A DNA stretch of 64,000 bases, from NCBI GenBank assembly GCA_018136815.1, contig CM030933.1:930001-994000 (forward strand), written 5' to 3'. Positions 43,201 to 53,700 of the stretch are shown piece by piece (within the stretch, counting starts at the first letter, position 1; every line of letters starts with the position of its first letter). The DNA is from Isochrysis galbana (taxonomy: Eukaryota; Haptophyta; Isochrysidales; Isochrysidaceae). The notes beneath the pieces were generated by a model. That model was not told the DNA's origin. It made no database searches and saw only the letters and a list, made by a program, of their open reading frames with translations. The position numbers and the translations under genes are program-made.

Positions 43201-44175
43201 TCACGGTGATGAACGCGCTCGTGCCACTTTGATCTTCTTCCTTGGGGCAGCGTCCTCATCCCCACGTGACCTCTCCCGATCCTCTGCTCCAATCACTCGC
43301 GGCTCTCCCATAGGAGGAGCGCCCTCGGCTGCAATAGCAGCTGTCGTCGTGCCATCGCGCTCGTTGCCCTCACAAAAGCTGCGGAAAGTCAAGTTGATCC
43401 TCCGGCCCTCCTTCTCACCAGGCACTCGACCTGTTGGTTTTAGTACTTCGTGCTTGTGAGTCCCCTGACAATCGCCTCCCATCACGAGTAGATCGCCGTC
43501 GCGCAAGCGTATCACCAAGCCCTCGGCGGTTGCGTCGCGCCAGCCCGTCGAGTTGGGAAAGTATGCATCGGATTTGTGGGTGGGCTTCGGGGTGAGACGG
43601 AAACGTCTACTGTGTCCGGCGCTGCAGAGCGAGATGCTGACAATTGGAGCGCGTGGAGTGAGCTGCCGCTCATCATCCGAGTGCGCCCCCATGTAGTGCC
43701 CTGCGGCAGCGTCGTACCAGTTGACGAGGATGGAGTTGAGCCTGTTGTCAACTGTCTGGAGCTCGCGCAGCAGCTCACCGAAGAATGGGACGTCGCCGAC
43801 GGGCTTGGCCTTGGCCACCTGGCCCGTGAAAGAGTAGTCGAACCCATACGCCTGGTTCCAGCGCGGGAACGTCACCATCCGCCCCATGATGATACCGGTC
43901 GGCTGCGTGTCAGGCCGTGCACGCCAGAGCGGCCCAAAGGCCTCACTGCTGCACGGGGCGAAACGGCGCGCAATGATGGCCCACGAGCGGCCGCTCGAGA
44001 GCAGAGGCTGTACATCCACGCTCACTCCCGGCCGCAGCTCACGCAGCCCCGCGGCGAACGCGAGGGCCTCCGCTGGCAGGCAGGGGAGCCTGGGCCGTCC
44101 GGATTTCGCGCCACCGCTGGCCATCGCCGGCGGGAGCGGGCGCCTTGTCGCGCTATTTCGAGAGCCCACCCACAT
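43201..44175 (-). CDS. AlkB-family Fe(II)/2-oxoglutarate dioxygenase (ALKBH2/3-like)
   Basis: Intronless 324-residue protein. It belongs to the AlkB family that removes alkyl groups from DNA or RNA bases by oxidative demethylation. The catalytic core is clear: NSILVNWYDAAAGHYMGAHS starts the jelly roll with iron ligands H165 and D167 (HSDDE). The second histidine is H242 in QGTHKHEVLK. The 2OG-binding motif R-x-N-x-T-x-R is present at R259-R265 (RINLTFR). Upstream, FPRWNQAYGFDY resembles the substrate-binding part of ALKBH2/3. The C-terminal 60 residues are charged and end in KKIKVARARSSP, possibly nuclear. An alternative start at residue 18 (MASGGAKSG) is possible. It is head to head with the methylene-THF dehydrogenase gene. 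Confidence 0.9.
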   Translation of the reverse strand: MWVGSRNSATRRPLPPAMASGGAKSGRPRLPCLPAEALAFAAGLRELRPGVSVDVQPLLSSGRSWAIIARRFAPCSSEAFGPLWRARPDTQPTGIIMGRMVTFPRWNQAYGFDYSFTGQVAKAKPVGDVPFFGELLRELQTVDNRLNSILVNWYDAAAGHYMGAHSDDERQLTPRAPIVSISLCSAGHSRRFRLTPKPTHKSDAYFPNSTGWRDATAEGLVIRLRDGDLLVMGGDCQGTHKHEVLKPTGRVPGEKEGRRINLTFRSFCEGNERDGTTTAAIAAEGAPPMGEPRVIGAEDRERSRGDEDAAPRKKIKVARARSSP

Positions 44176-44914
44176 GATGGACGATCAGGAGAGGTGAAGA
44201 GATCGAGGCATAGGAGATAGGAGTCCTTTACTTACAGAGCTAAAAGCGGAAAGAGTCTCCTTCTCTCGAGCAGAACTTGAGAGACAACTAGAGAAACCAA
44301 GGAGGCCCCAATAGTCTGCTTGTCCACTTAAAGTCTATGCACAGAGATATCTGTATTGCTTTAGCTCTCGCCCCGCCCCCCTTTCCCCCCCCCCCCGTCT
44401 CTCTCTCTTCTCTCTTGCGATGGATGGGCGGCACGCGTCTTCCTCGTCGGGCGGGCGGCGCGGCTCCCTCTCCCACCTCAGAATATCTTAGTGGGCGGCG
44501 GGATTTATACACATCTCCTACGGGGTAACGCTCCGCTCGCCTCGAGCTGCGTCCGACCGGCGACGCGGAAGATGACGATGACGGCCGCAGCCCCCCAGCC
44601 TTCGTCGATCCCTCGCTCTACTCTCTTGTTCTGCCGCCAGATTCACGTCTTTGAGGGAGCGCCATCCTTCACGCAGGCCGTCGCCCCCCCCCCCACCCCA
44701 CCCCACCCCCACTCTCCATCTCTCCCTTCTCCCCGCTCCCATTCTCCCATATATATAATGATTTCTCCCCCACATTCACTGATAAGCAGGGGCGACGCTC
44801 CCCCGCCCAGTGGGCGTTTGACACCTGAGGGACGAGAGAGAGAGAGAGAGAGCCTTCCCCCCTTCCCCCTCCCTCCCCCCTTTCTCTCACTCTCTCCCTC
44901 TCTCTCTCTCCGCC
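44176..44914. promoter_or_regulatory. Spacer of a head-to-head gene pair
   Basis: 739 bp between the AlkB-like start and the next plus-strand start. 44836-44911 runs from GA repeats into C runs and then (CT)n directly before ATG 44915. 44680-44720 is C/A-rich. No gene was found, and open frames are low-complexity. Confidence 0.45.
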
Positions 44915-46239
44915 ATGCCAAAGATCGACGTGACCAAGTGCGCGATGGAGTTCCGCGACGAGATCAAGGCATCTATCCAGGCCTCCGTAGCCGCCGGCGG
45001 CGCCCGGCCCAAGCTCGTAGGCTTCCTCGCCAATGGAGACGAGGCTGCCTCGATGTACGCTCGGTGGACTGAGCGTGCCTGCACTCGTGACGGCATCACG
45101 TACGAGCTGAGGCGGGTGGAGCGCGTCGATCTGGAGGAGGCGGTGATGGAGGCGAACCAAGATCCCAGCGTCAACGGCATCCTAGTCTACTATCCCGTCT
45201 TTGGAGGCCCGATCGACGACTATCTGCGAGACGTCATCTCGATCGAGAAGGACGTTGAGGGGCTCAACCACAGGTACCGCTACTCGCTCTACCACAACAT
45301 CCGGGTGCTTGCGGACTGGGGGAACCGAAAGGCCATCTTGCCGTGTACGCCGCTCGCCATCCTCAAGATACTCAACTTCTTGGGCGCGTATGACCACTCC
45401 AAGACAGAGGGAGACCAGGTGCTCTCAGCGCCGCGCGCAAACGGGAGGCAGGACGGATGATGGATGTGCTGACAGGGGCGCGACGTATTGGCAATCGCTT
45501 CTGCCGGAATGTTTTGGTGGCTGGAAGTGTTCGCGCGTCTCACGCCTCCGTACCTTGCCTGCAGCTTGCCGGTAAGACCGTCGTCTTGTACAACCGTTCT
45601 GAGGTGGTGGGCCGTCCCTTGGCAGCCATGCTTGCAAACGACGGTGCGTGCCCCCCGTGCGCACCACGTGGTTGAGCCAGCAATGGCGGGCTCCCTTGCG
45701 CACCGTGTATTTACTCCTGACGCGATATCGAACAGTCATCGGCGCCACTGTCCCTACTCAGAGCGTCCAGCACGCGCTGAGCCTGCGTCATTTTTGCCCT
45801 CGCCCTTGCATCAGGCGCGTTGGTCTACTCTGTGGACGTCTCCAACATGCTTTGCTACCGGAAAGGGCGCGTGAACGGAACGATCAAGGTTGAGGAGACG
45901 AACATATCTCAAGATGAAGCCCTTGCCATGGGCGAAATCGTCATCGCCGGTGTGCCGAGCGCCAATTTCAGCATCGACCCCAAGAAGTTAAGGAAGGGTT
46001 GCATTGCAGTCAACTTTTCGCAGTACTCAAACTTTGGCGAGGGCACGGAGGACGTGGCCACCTTCGTTCCCGCGATCGGCAAAGTGACCATCGCCATGCT
46101 AGAGCGTAATCTGTTGCGCCTGCATTCTGCTGCCGTCGCCAGTGATGCTGCCCAGAGCGCCAGGACCAAACGCTCCGCATTGGCTGCGGCGGTCATAGTA
46201 GCTAGCGTGGCGTACCTCGCGATGCGTGCCTTCCGCTAG
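44915..46239 (+). CDS. NAD-dependent methylenetetrahydrofolate dehydrogenase, MTD1 type, with C-terminal anchor
   Basis: Three exons, 44915-45418, 45565-45643 and 45815-46239, join in frame (introns 146 and 171 nt) to 335 residues. The sequence follows the yeast MTD1 monofunctional branch of the FolD/MTHFD fold: GILVYYPVFGGPIDDYL, EKDVEGLNHRYRYSLYHNIR, ILPCTPLAILKILNFLGAYD, KTVVLYNRSEVVGRPLAAML, ALVYSVDVSNM, IVIAGVPSANF and AIGKVTIAMLERNLLRL. It oxidises 5,10-methylene-THF to methenyl-THF. In bifunctional FolD a lysine lies four residues after the conserved Tyr; here that position is Thr (YARWT), which argues against cyclohydrolase activity. After the catalytic domain comes KRSALAAAVIVASVAYLAMR, a hydrophobic stretch with basic ends that looks like a tail anchor; MTD1 of yeast is soluble. 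Confidence 0.9.
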
Positions 46240-46477
46240 GTTGGCGTGGCTGCATATTCTGAGCGTACGTTGGCGAGTGCACCCCGCTCCAACCGGGCGT
46301 CACCTTGTCCCCTGCCTGCCGGGCCATGGTCTCATGATACATCCGAGCGAAGTGGATGCTCCATCTTGGCCTGCATGTTCCATGAATGCGGCGCCTGAGA
46401 ATCTGGTGAAGCAAGGGACTCCAGTCACTTTTAATGACGCGACACCTAGTTTTCAAATTCCTTTTTGTGTTTGCGCG
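46240..46477. other. 3' flank of the dehydrogenase gene
   Basis: No gene seen. It ends where the outer non-autonomous element begins. Confidence 0.5.
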
Positions 46478-46655
46478 CAACTAAGTTTATACTTAGTTCG
46501 CCCATGGGGGCGCACGAGCCCCCCCCCCTCTCCATTCCTCCCCTGCCATGGGGGAGGAACCACCTACTCTCCTGGCATGCCTGATGGCTTGCCAGGAGGC
46601 CACTGCCATGCTGACCCACTCTCTCCCTGACAGGCTCGCCTGATTCGCGCGTCCT

Positions 46656-47536
46656 CAACTAAGTTTATACTTAGTTCGCCCATGGGGGGGCACGAGCCCC
46701 CCTCTCTCTCCACTCCTCCCCTGCCATGGGGGAGGAACCACCCACTCTCCTGGCACGCCTGATGGCTTGCCAGGAGCACACTGCCATGCTGACCCATTCC
46801 TCTCCCCACAGGCACGCCTGACTCGCCCGCCCTGGCCTGTCGTGGCCAGCCCATCCCTCTGACCAGCCCCTCCTCCCCCTGGGCCCCCCTGTTCAGGACC
46901 CCCCAGCCAGCTCCAGTCGACCCGCAGGGGCTCGGAGCGCCAGCGAGGGAGAGGCAGGAGGGGCCAGGGCCATGCCCCAGCCTCACCTGCCCCCTGAGCT
47001 GCGCTCCCAGGCCCCTGCTGGCCACCTGGGGACCTGAAGAGGGGCCGCAGGCGCGCGCCATGGGCCCCCGCCGCAGGGAAGAGAGGAGGAAAAGGGAAGA
47101 GGGAGGGGAGGGGGGAGCGGCAGCTCCCCCCTCCGGCAGAAACGTGTCTTCTCGCCCCGTTTGGGTAAGAGAAGACGGGGGCGCCAGAGCCAGGAGGGAA
47201 GGGCCGCGGCTCGCCGCGGCCACTCGCTCTAGCGAGGGAGATTAGCGCTTCTGGGCTCCTATCTCACGAGTGCCCCCCCCCCCTGCGTTGCTTTTACCCG
47301 AAAGGGGTTTTCCCCCAGCGTGGACTCGAGGAGAGGACGCGCTGGGGTGCGCGGGGCTGGTGCATGCACTGGGGGGAGGACAAATATCGAGGGGAGGGGG
47401 CAGTGCCCCCAGCACCCCCCGGTATCACTCGGACACCTGGCCCGTCAGGCATGGCGGGATTCCGGGACTGAGACGTTATGTCCAATTAGCTAGTGGGGTT
47501 GGCTAGGATATAACATTGATTATTATTTTATTTTAT
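46656..47536 (+). mobile_element. Non-autonomous element A2 nested in A1
   Basis: 881 bp, starting with the same hairpin as A1 (CTAAG-TTTATA-CTTAG) and ending in a GATTATTATTTTATTTTAT tail. The 13-bp sequence ATTCGCGCGTCCT flanks it (46643-46655 and 47537-47549). Its first 170 bp are nearly identical to the first part of A1, which makes this region look like a tandem repeat although it is a nested insertion. No ORF of note. Confidence 0.85.
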
Positions 47537-47707
47537 ATTCGCGCGTCCTGGCCCCTCGTGGCCAGCCCATCGCTCCAACCCCCCCTCCCCCCCTGTTCGA
47601 CAGGCAGACAGGTGCAGAGTGGGGGCCCCTGAGGCCCAGGAGCGCCAGCGAGGGAGAGGCAGGGGAGACCAGGGCCTAGCCCAAGCCTCCTCTGTCCTCT
47701 GCCCCCT

Positions 47708-47731
47708 CAACTAACTTTATAGTTAGACGCG
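47708..47731 (+). promoter_or_regulatory. 5'-terminal hairpin of the LINE
   Basis: CTAAC-TTTATA-GTTAG forms a 5-bp stem at the very 5' end. The same position in the non-autonomous elements has CTAAG/CTTAG or CTACT/AGTAG, so the stem is kept while its bases change. It could be an RNA structure of the transcript or a promoter element with TTTATA at its centre. Confidence 0.7.
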
Positions 47732-50700
47732 ATGGAGCGCGCCGCCGAGCCTCTCCTCTCCTTCGGGCCCCCCGCCGAGGGCGGCCCCCCAGCCCCCATG
47801 GACCTGTCGCTGTCGAAGCGACCGCGTCCGCCGCCAGAGGCCGAGCAGGTGAGTGCGACCCCGGTCGCACCCCGCGGCCCGTGGCCTCGGCCACACCCAA
47901 CAAGGCAGCCATGCTGGCCACCCTCATGGGGGCAGACAGGCTGCAGTCTCCACCACCCAACCACCATGACCACACTGCCACATCCTCCATGGGCATGCCT
48001 TATGGCAGAGGCCCCTCCCACCCCGGTGACGGTCGCGCCGCCACGGCAGCGCGACTCGAGGCCGGGTGGCCCCTATGGGCACAACATCATGACAACATCC
48101 ATGGGCAAAACGTACAGCACACCCCCTTGGAGAAACAGGGAAGACTGGCCAACAGGTAGCCGGAGGCGAACCCTGACCCCAATAGCAACACAACACTCTC
48201 TCTCCCAACCTCTTGGCCCCGTGACACTCACCATCAACCTGCCCCCTCCTGCACCTCAGGAGCCAGACTCGGAAGAAGAGGACACCAATGTGAACACAGA
48301 CGCCACATACGACATGTCGTTCCACCAAGAGGGCGACCTCACCTTACTCGACACGACGGTCTATGCCGCCATTGTCGAGCTACTACTCGAACTCGAGGGT
48401 GTGGACCCCGAGCCCGACTTCTGGGCCCGATCCTCGAAGGGCCCATGGCACATCGGGGTGAACGAAGACTGCATGATGCAATTCCAAGCTCGTTACGGCG
48501 AACACACCACGATCAAGGTCCATAACGTCGATGTCAAGGTGAAAATCAAATTTGAATCTATCGAGAACAAACTCAACACGAAAGGCTCCTCGTCGCGCAA
48601 AGCGCTGTATGAGGCACTCCAGGACGTGGCGGCCCATGTCGTCGTCGAAGCAGAGGGGCTAGCACAAGCCTCCGTCATCACGCTGAGCGTAATCGTCAAG
48701 GCCATCGAGAAAGAAGGCTTCACCTTCCTTAAGGGAAATCGTGAACGCATGAAGCTCGAAGGCGAGTCCGGCACCTTCGTTTCCAAGGTAGCTCACTCCA
48801 CGCGCTGGCACATCTACATTTCAGCGGTCCAAGGTAATTTCCTAGCGGGCAACTTTCCGCGCAAGCTGATCCTGATCGTCGACAATAAAGCGGTGCCGGT
48901 AAACTACGCGATCCGCGCGTGCAAACCGTTGCAGATGCCCCAAGCGCTGCAATCGGGCCATAAGCTAATGATACACGGCAGCACCAAAGGATGCAAGGGC
49001 TGGCGCCCAGAAGTGGCCCATGGCCTAACCCCCATGCACCGCCTCTGCGGATGCGATGCAGAGGCGGCGAAACGCAAAGAGCGCAGGGAGGGCTGGAAGA
49101 CCACCCCCCGCCCCAAGTCGGCTCGCGAGGCACTGGGCAAAGACCCACCCAAGCCGTGCGCACGCTTCAAGCAAGGCCTCTGCCTTCGCAACAAACGCGG
49201 AATCCGCTGCAACCTCTCGCACGAGATTCCAGGTGCATGGATCGACAACAAGTGCACGATCCGCTGCCGCCTCCACCCCCATAAAAAGATCGCGGGGGTC
49301 TGTCTGAACGGCCCGTCGTGCCTCTTCCTCCATCCAGAGTGCGCGGCGGCCCTATTAGCAAAGCTGCATGCAATAAACCGCGACGCGGCCCACCCACCGC
49401 ACCCTAGACTCACCTTTGACTCCACCCTCGGGTACCCAGGTGAAGGACCGGTCCGAGTCGCGACATACAACATCAACGGCACCAAAGGCGGCAAACTAGC
49501 CGCGGTGCTATCTCAAGCGCGTAAGGCGGGAGTAGACATACTCCTCCTCCAAGAGCTGCACGCGTACGAAGACGGCTCGCATCACCGCTCACATAGAACG
49601 GCGACCCTCCTAGGCTGGCATTGGTTTGTCTCGCCGGGAGAGCTAGCGGACCCGGCAAGCGGAGTCGCGATTGCGATTCGCGACGCGTGCGCCAGGGTGA
49701 TCCCTAGGGTAGACTCGGTAGTGGAAATCATAAAAGGGAGATGCATAAAGGTGGACATAGAACTAGACGAAAAACTATATCGCATAATCTCAATATACCT
49801 AAGCGCTAGCCCGGGACCGAGAGGCGCCCAAATAGAAAAACTTCGCCAGGAACAACTCATAACGCAGAGCGCCACTACCCCGACGCTGATGGGGGGTGAC
49901 TTCAACTGTGTAGAGGACGCAACGTCCGACACGGCAGGTACGGGACCGACGCCGTATGCCAACATACATGGCGACAGGTGGAGAACCCTAATGAGAAATT
50001 CCGGATTGCAAGACGCGCATCGGACCATGAAACTAGGTCCGAAAACGGGTTACACCCGCCTGGCGCACACCATCCATACGAGGATAGACCGGATATACCA
50101 CAGCCGAGACACCGACAAATTCCAATGGCACAAGATGGGCCCAAGCCCGGACCTATTCACGGGGAGGGCGGCCTCCGACCACCTTCCGCTGCTAGCTGCG
50201 TTTGAGACGCCGTGCTACAACCCGAACCGCAAATACGACCTACCCATAGACGCCAAAATCATCCACGGCGAGGGCGCCATGAGGGTAGTCGAAATCCTCT
50301 TTCGCAGAGCGCAAGAACACGCGCTTGGAGGCGGTGACCTAGCCGAGGAGTGGGCCAACGCGAAAACGCTCGTCGCCACCTTCCTGAGAGAAGAAACACG
50401 CGCACGAAGAACGCCCACCATCCAATCGACCCTGGAAAGAACGATTGTGACCCTCAACGTTAAGCTCATCAAGAAAGGACCGGACGCGAACCTTACTCGA
50501 GAGATCGCGGAAGCCAACCGACAACTAGCAGACGAGCGCGGCAAGACGCCCCTGAAGCACCTTCCCTGGCACGACAAGCTCCGTCAAGAAGACCTCCACT
50601 CCAAGGAATTCTTCAGAAAACTAAAACAACAAAAATGGAGCGGGAACATCAAAGAAATATATAGAACCAGGGACTGGGACAGCCCTAGACACGCTGACCA

Positions 50701-53700
50701 CGACACGACAACGTCCGACGACGGCATTCGAAGAGAATTCAGAAAGTACTACTCCTGGCTGTACTCCCCCAAAGAGTCGAAGAGGGAACCCGAACTCGAA
50801 ACCGCACTATCCGACCGGCCCCTCGCTGAGCTGGACAAGCGCCGACTGGAAGGGCGCATCACGGTGGAAGAGACCTTACAGGCCATCCGGAGCATAGGCC
50901 CCGGCAAAAGCGCGGGCCCAGACGGGATACCGGCGGAAGTATATAAAGCACACGAGAAGCTAGTAGCACCAATCCTGACAGACCTATACAACCAAACGTT
51001 CGAAACGGGCCTCATCCCGTTCACCATGAGAGAGGGAGACATAATACTCCTATATAAAAAGGGCGATGCGCGCGACCCCAGAAACTATAGGCCTATAACA
51101 CTACTGCAAAGTGACTATAAAATCCTGGCGAAAATACTAACGAACAGACTTAGCAAAGTAATAGGCAACATTATCTCAGAAAACCAGCTAGGATTCGTGC
51201 CTAGGAGACTAATAAGCGAAGCCACCCACCTCTTGCAATTAACGAGGGCGTACCTTGATGAAACGGGGGAGCCGGGTCTCCTCCTAGCGCTCGACTGGGA
51301 AAAGGCGTTCGATAGAGTCAGCTGGGAATTCTATCACCTGGCGCTCCGCCTGCTCAACTTTGGGCCGAACTTCCGACACCTAGCCGAGGCGCTCACGAGC
51401 GAAAATGCAAGACCGATCCGCACGATCAAAATCAACGGCGGCCGGAGCTACCCCTTCACGATAGGAAGCGGGATGCCCCAGGGATGTCCACTTTCGCCGC
51501 TCACATTCCTCCTCACCACGGAGGCGCTCACCCGAGCAATAAACGGGGACCCCGACATACAGGGAGTAGACCTCAGCGGATACAACCTGAAGATAAGCCA
51601 ATTCGCAGATGACACGGCACTCATCGCGAGAGACTACACGAGCCTAAAACGAGCACTAGAGTGGGTAAGAGCACATGAAAGAGCCACGGGGGGCAAAACA
51701 AACGAGGCTAAATTCCAAGGCATACGGATGGGTTCACAAATGCGCCAAAAGCCGCCATGGGATATGCGCAAATACAACTGGATAGCTAACGATCAATACT
51801 TAACAATACTAGGCGTCCCCTTAGGAGCCCCAGAGGCCCTAAAGCCCTTTTGGAAAAAACTCGCGGACAAAATAGACGCCAAGGTGGCACGACTGTCACC
51901 TGTAGCGCGCCATATGTCCATCTTCGGCAGAACTAACATAGCCAACTTCATAGTCTACGGCACGCCGCGTTACTGGGTGCAAACCTTGGCGGCTCCCAAA
52001 TGGTTCCACAACAGAGTACAGAGGGCAGCGGACAAAATCCTATGGGAAAGCCCCTACACCGGCAGAATAAACAAATGGGTAAAATACCCACAATACCCCA
52101 TACACGAAGCGGACAACGCGACACGCACGATGGGGACCGGCCTCCTCCATTGGACGGCGCACGTGAAAGCTCTCCAAGCGAAATGGATACTGAACTATCT
52201 CAACGCGAGGAGGGCCGTATGGAAACACGCGTTAGACGCGTGGTTCTGCCGTACAGGACTAGGCCGAGGGGCTGTCCTCTCTACGATCCCCCCAAAGACG
52301 CTCACGCGGAGCATCAGAGGCAACCCGGCGCTGCCGGCATTCTGGAAAGACGCCCTAGCACACTTCAGAGCCCTAAGGATAAACCGCTCGCTTCTTTCCA
52401 GGGAAGGAGCGCTTTCGCAGCCACTGTGGCGCAACAGACACGAACCCCCGCCGATCACCCGCGCCGCGTGGATCAGCCTGTGGGAATCCCTAAACACGCA
52501 CGTCGCGCACAACGTATACAAGGATGACAAATTCACAGTGCCTTACACTCAAGAGGATTGTGCACAATACGTGGAACACCTCCCCGAGACCTTCTTCCAC
52601 GAGGGATCCAAAATAAACAAAAAAGAATTCTTAAACTCGTGGGAGTGCGTGGTAAGTCACGCCGCGAGACTCCTGGAAACGGCGCAAGCAGCCCCGCCCC
52701 CGGCCTCAGCCGCCTCCAATTCGAGACAGAAACATCCAGACGACGCAACCCCGCCGGAAGAAGAAGCGAGGGAGACCAAGGTGTCCGAAGATGACACTTA
52801 CATCACTAAAATGAATAATATATGGTTGTTCACGGATACTAACTATCTGGGAGAAGTCACAAACACCACCGAGGTGGCAAAACCGGGGGAAGAGACGCTA
52901 TACCACACGCCTGCCAGATGGGAAGGCGGGCTAAAGGGCCCGAGGCACTTAGAATTCCCGCTAGCGGATGAATATACACTCAACGACAAAATACAACTGG
53001 ACCAAATCACCGTGTCTGACATAACGCGAGAACACCGCACTAGCGACCCCAACGCCAAGCCTCAGCCGGCCCGCGAGACGTGGGCTCGTAAACTCGGGAT
53101 GACCCGAGACGAATGGACACACGTGGCAAAACTCTACACTCACCCGCTGCTTAAACACACGGACAAACATCCTCACTTTAAACACATCACCCATAGGAGG
53201 TTAGGCACGCGCAACCGGTTCGACACGGCGACCACCACGAGATGCAGACTGTGCAGGAAACACCGCGAAAACTCGACTCACCTCGCCAGATGCCCAGCCA
53301 CGCAGCAAATCTTCCAAACCATCGAAACTGTGACGGGCTACACGCCCGAGGAAAGAAGATCAACGGTCCAGAAAATCAAAGACAGGCTGTTCGCATACCC
53401 GAGCACAACGACGCCCGATAGCCTCAAAGCTCTTTACCTCATAGCGTGGAGATACATAATAGGCGACTTCTACAGAGTAGAATTCGACAACTACACCTTT
53501 CACCAAATACCGGTAATCGAGAGGACTCTCAGCAGATTCACGATCCTCGCCAGAGGCCTCGTGCCCCCAGACAGACCCTCGACCGCACGCACAAACCAGG
53601 CCTCCCAAGGGAGGAAACCTAAACTCAAGTCCCCGCGTGAACTATGCGCCCCCGTTTTTACAATCAACGACAAAGGCACATTATCGCTGGGCACAAACCT

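Noticed and set aside
46478-47707. Tandem 5' promoter monomers of the LINE
   Set aside because: Target duplications show that the repeat of about 178 bp comes from element A2 inserted into A1, and LINE copy 2 has no such sequence upstream.
48383-50577. Series of minus-strand frames of 60-196 codons opposite the LINE ORF, repeated opposite copy 2
   Set aside because: They are shadows of a GC-rich coding strand. Their exact repetition at +13,414 reflects the LINE copy, not a conserved antisense gene.
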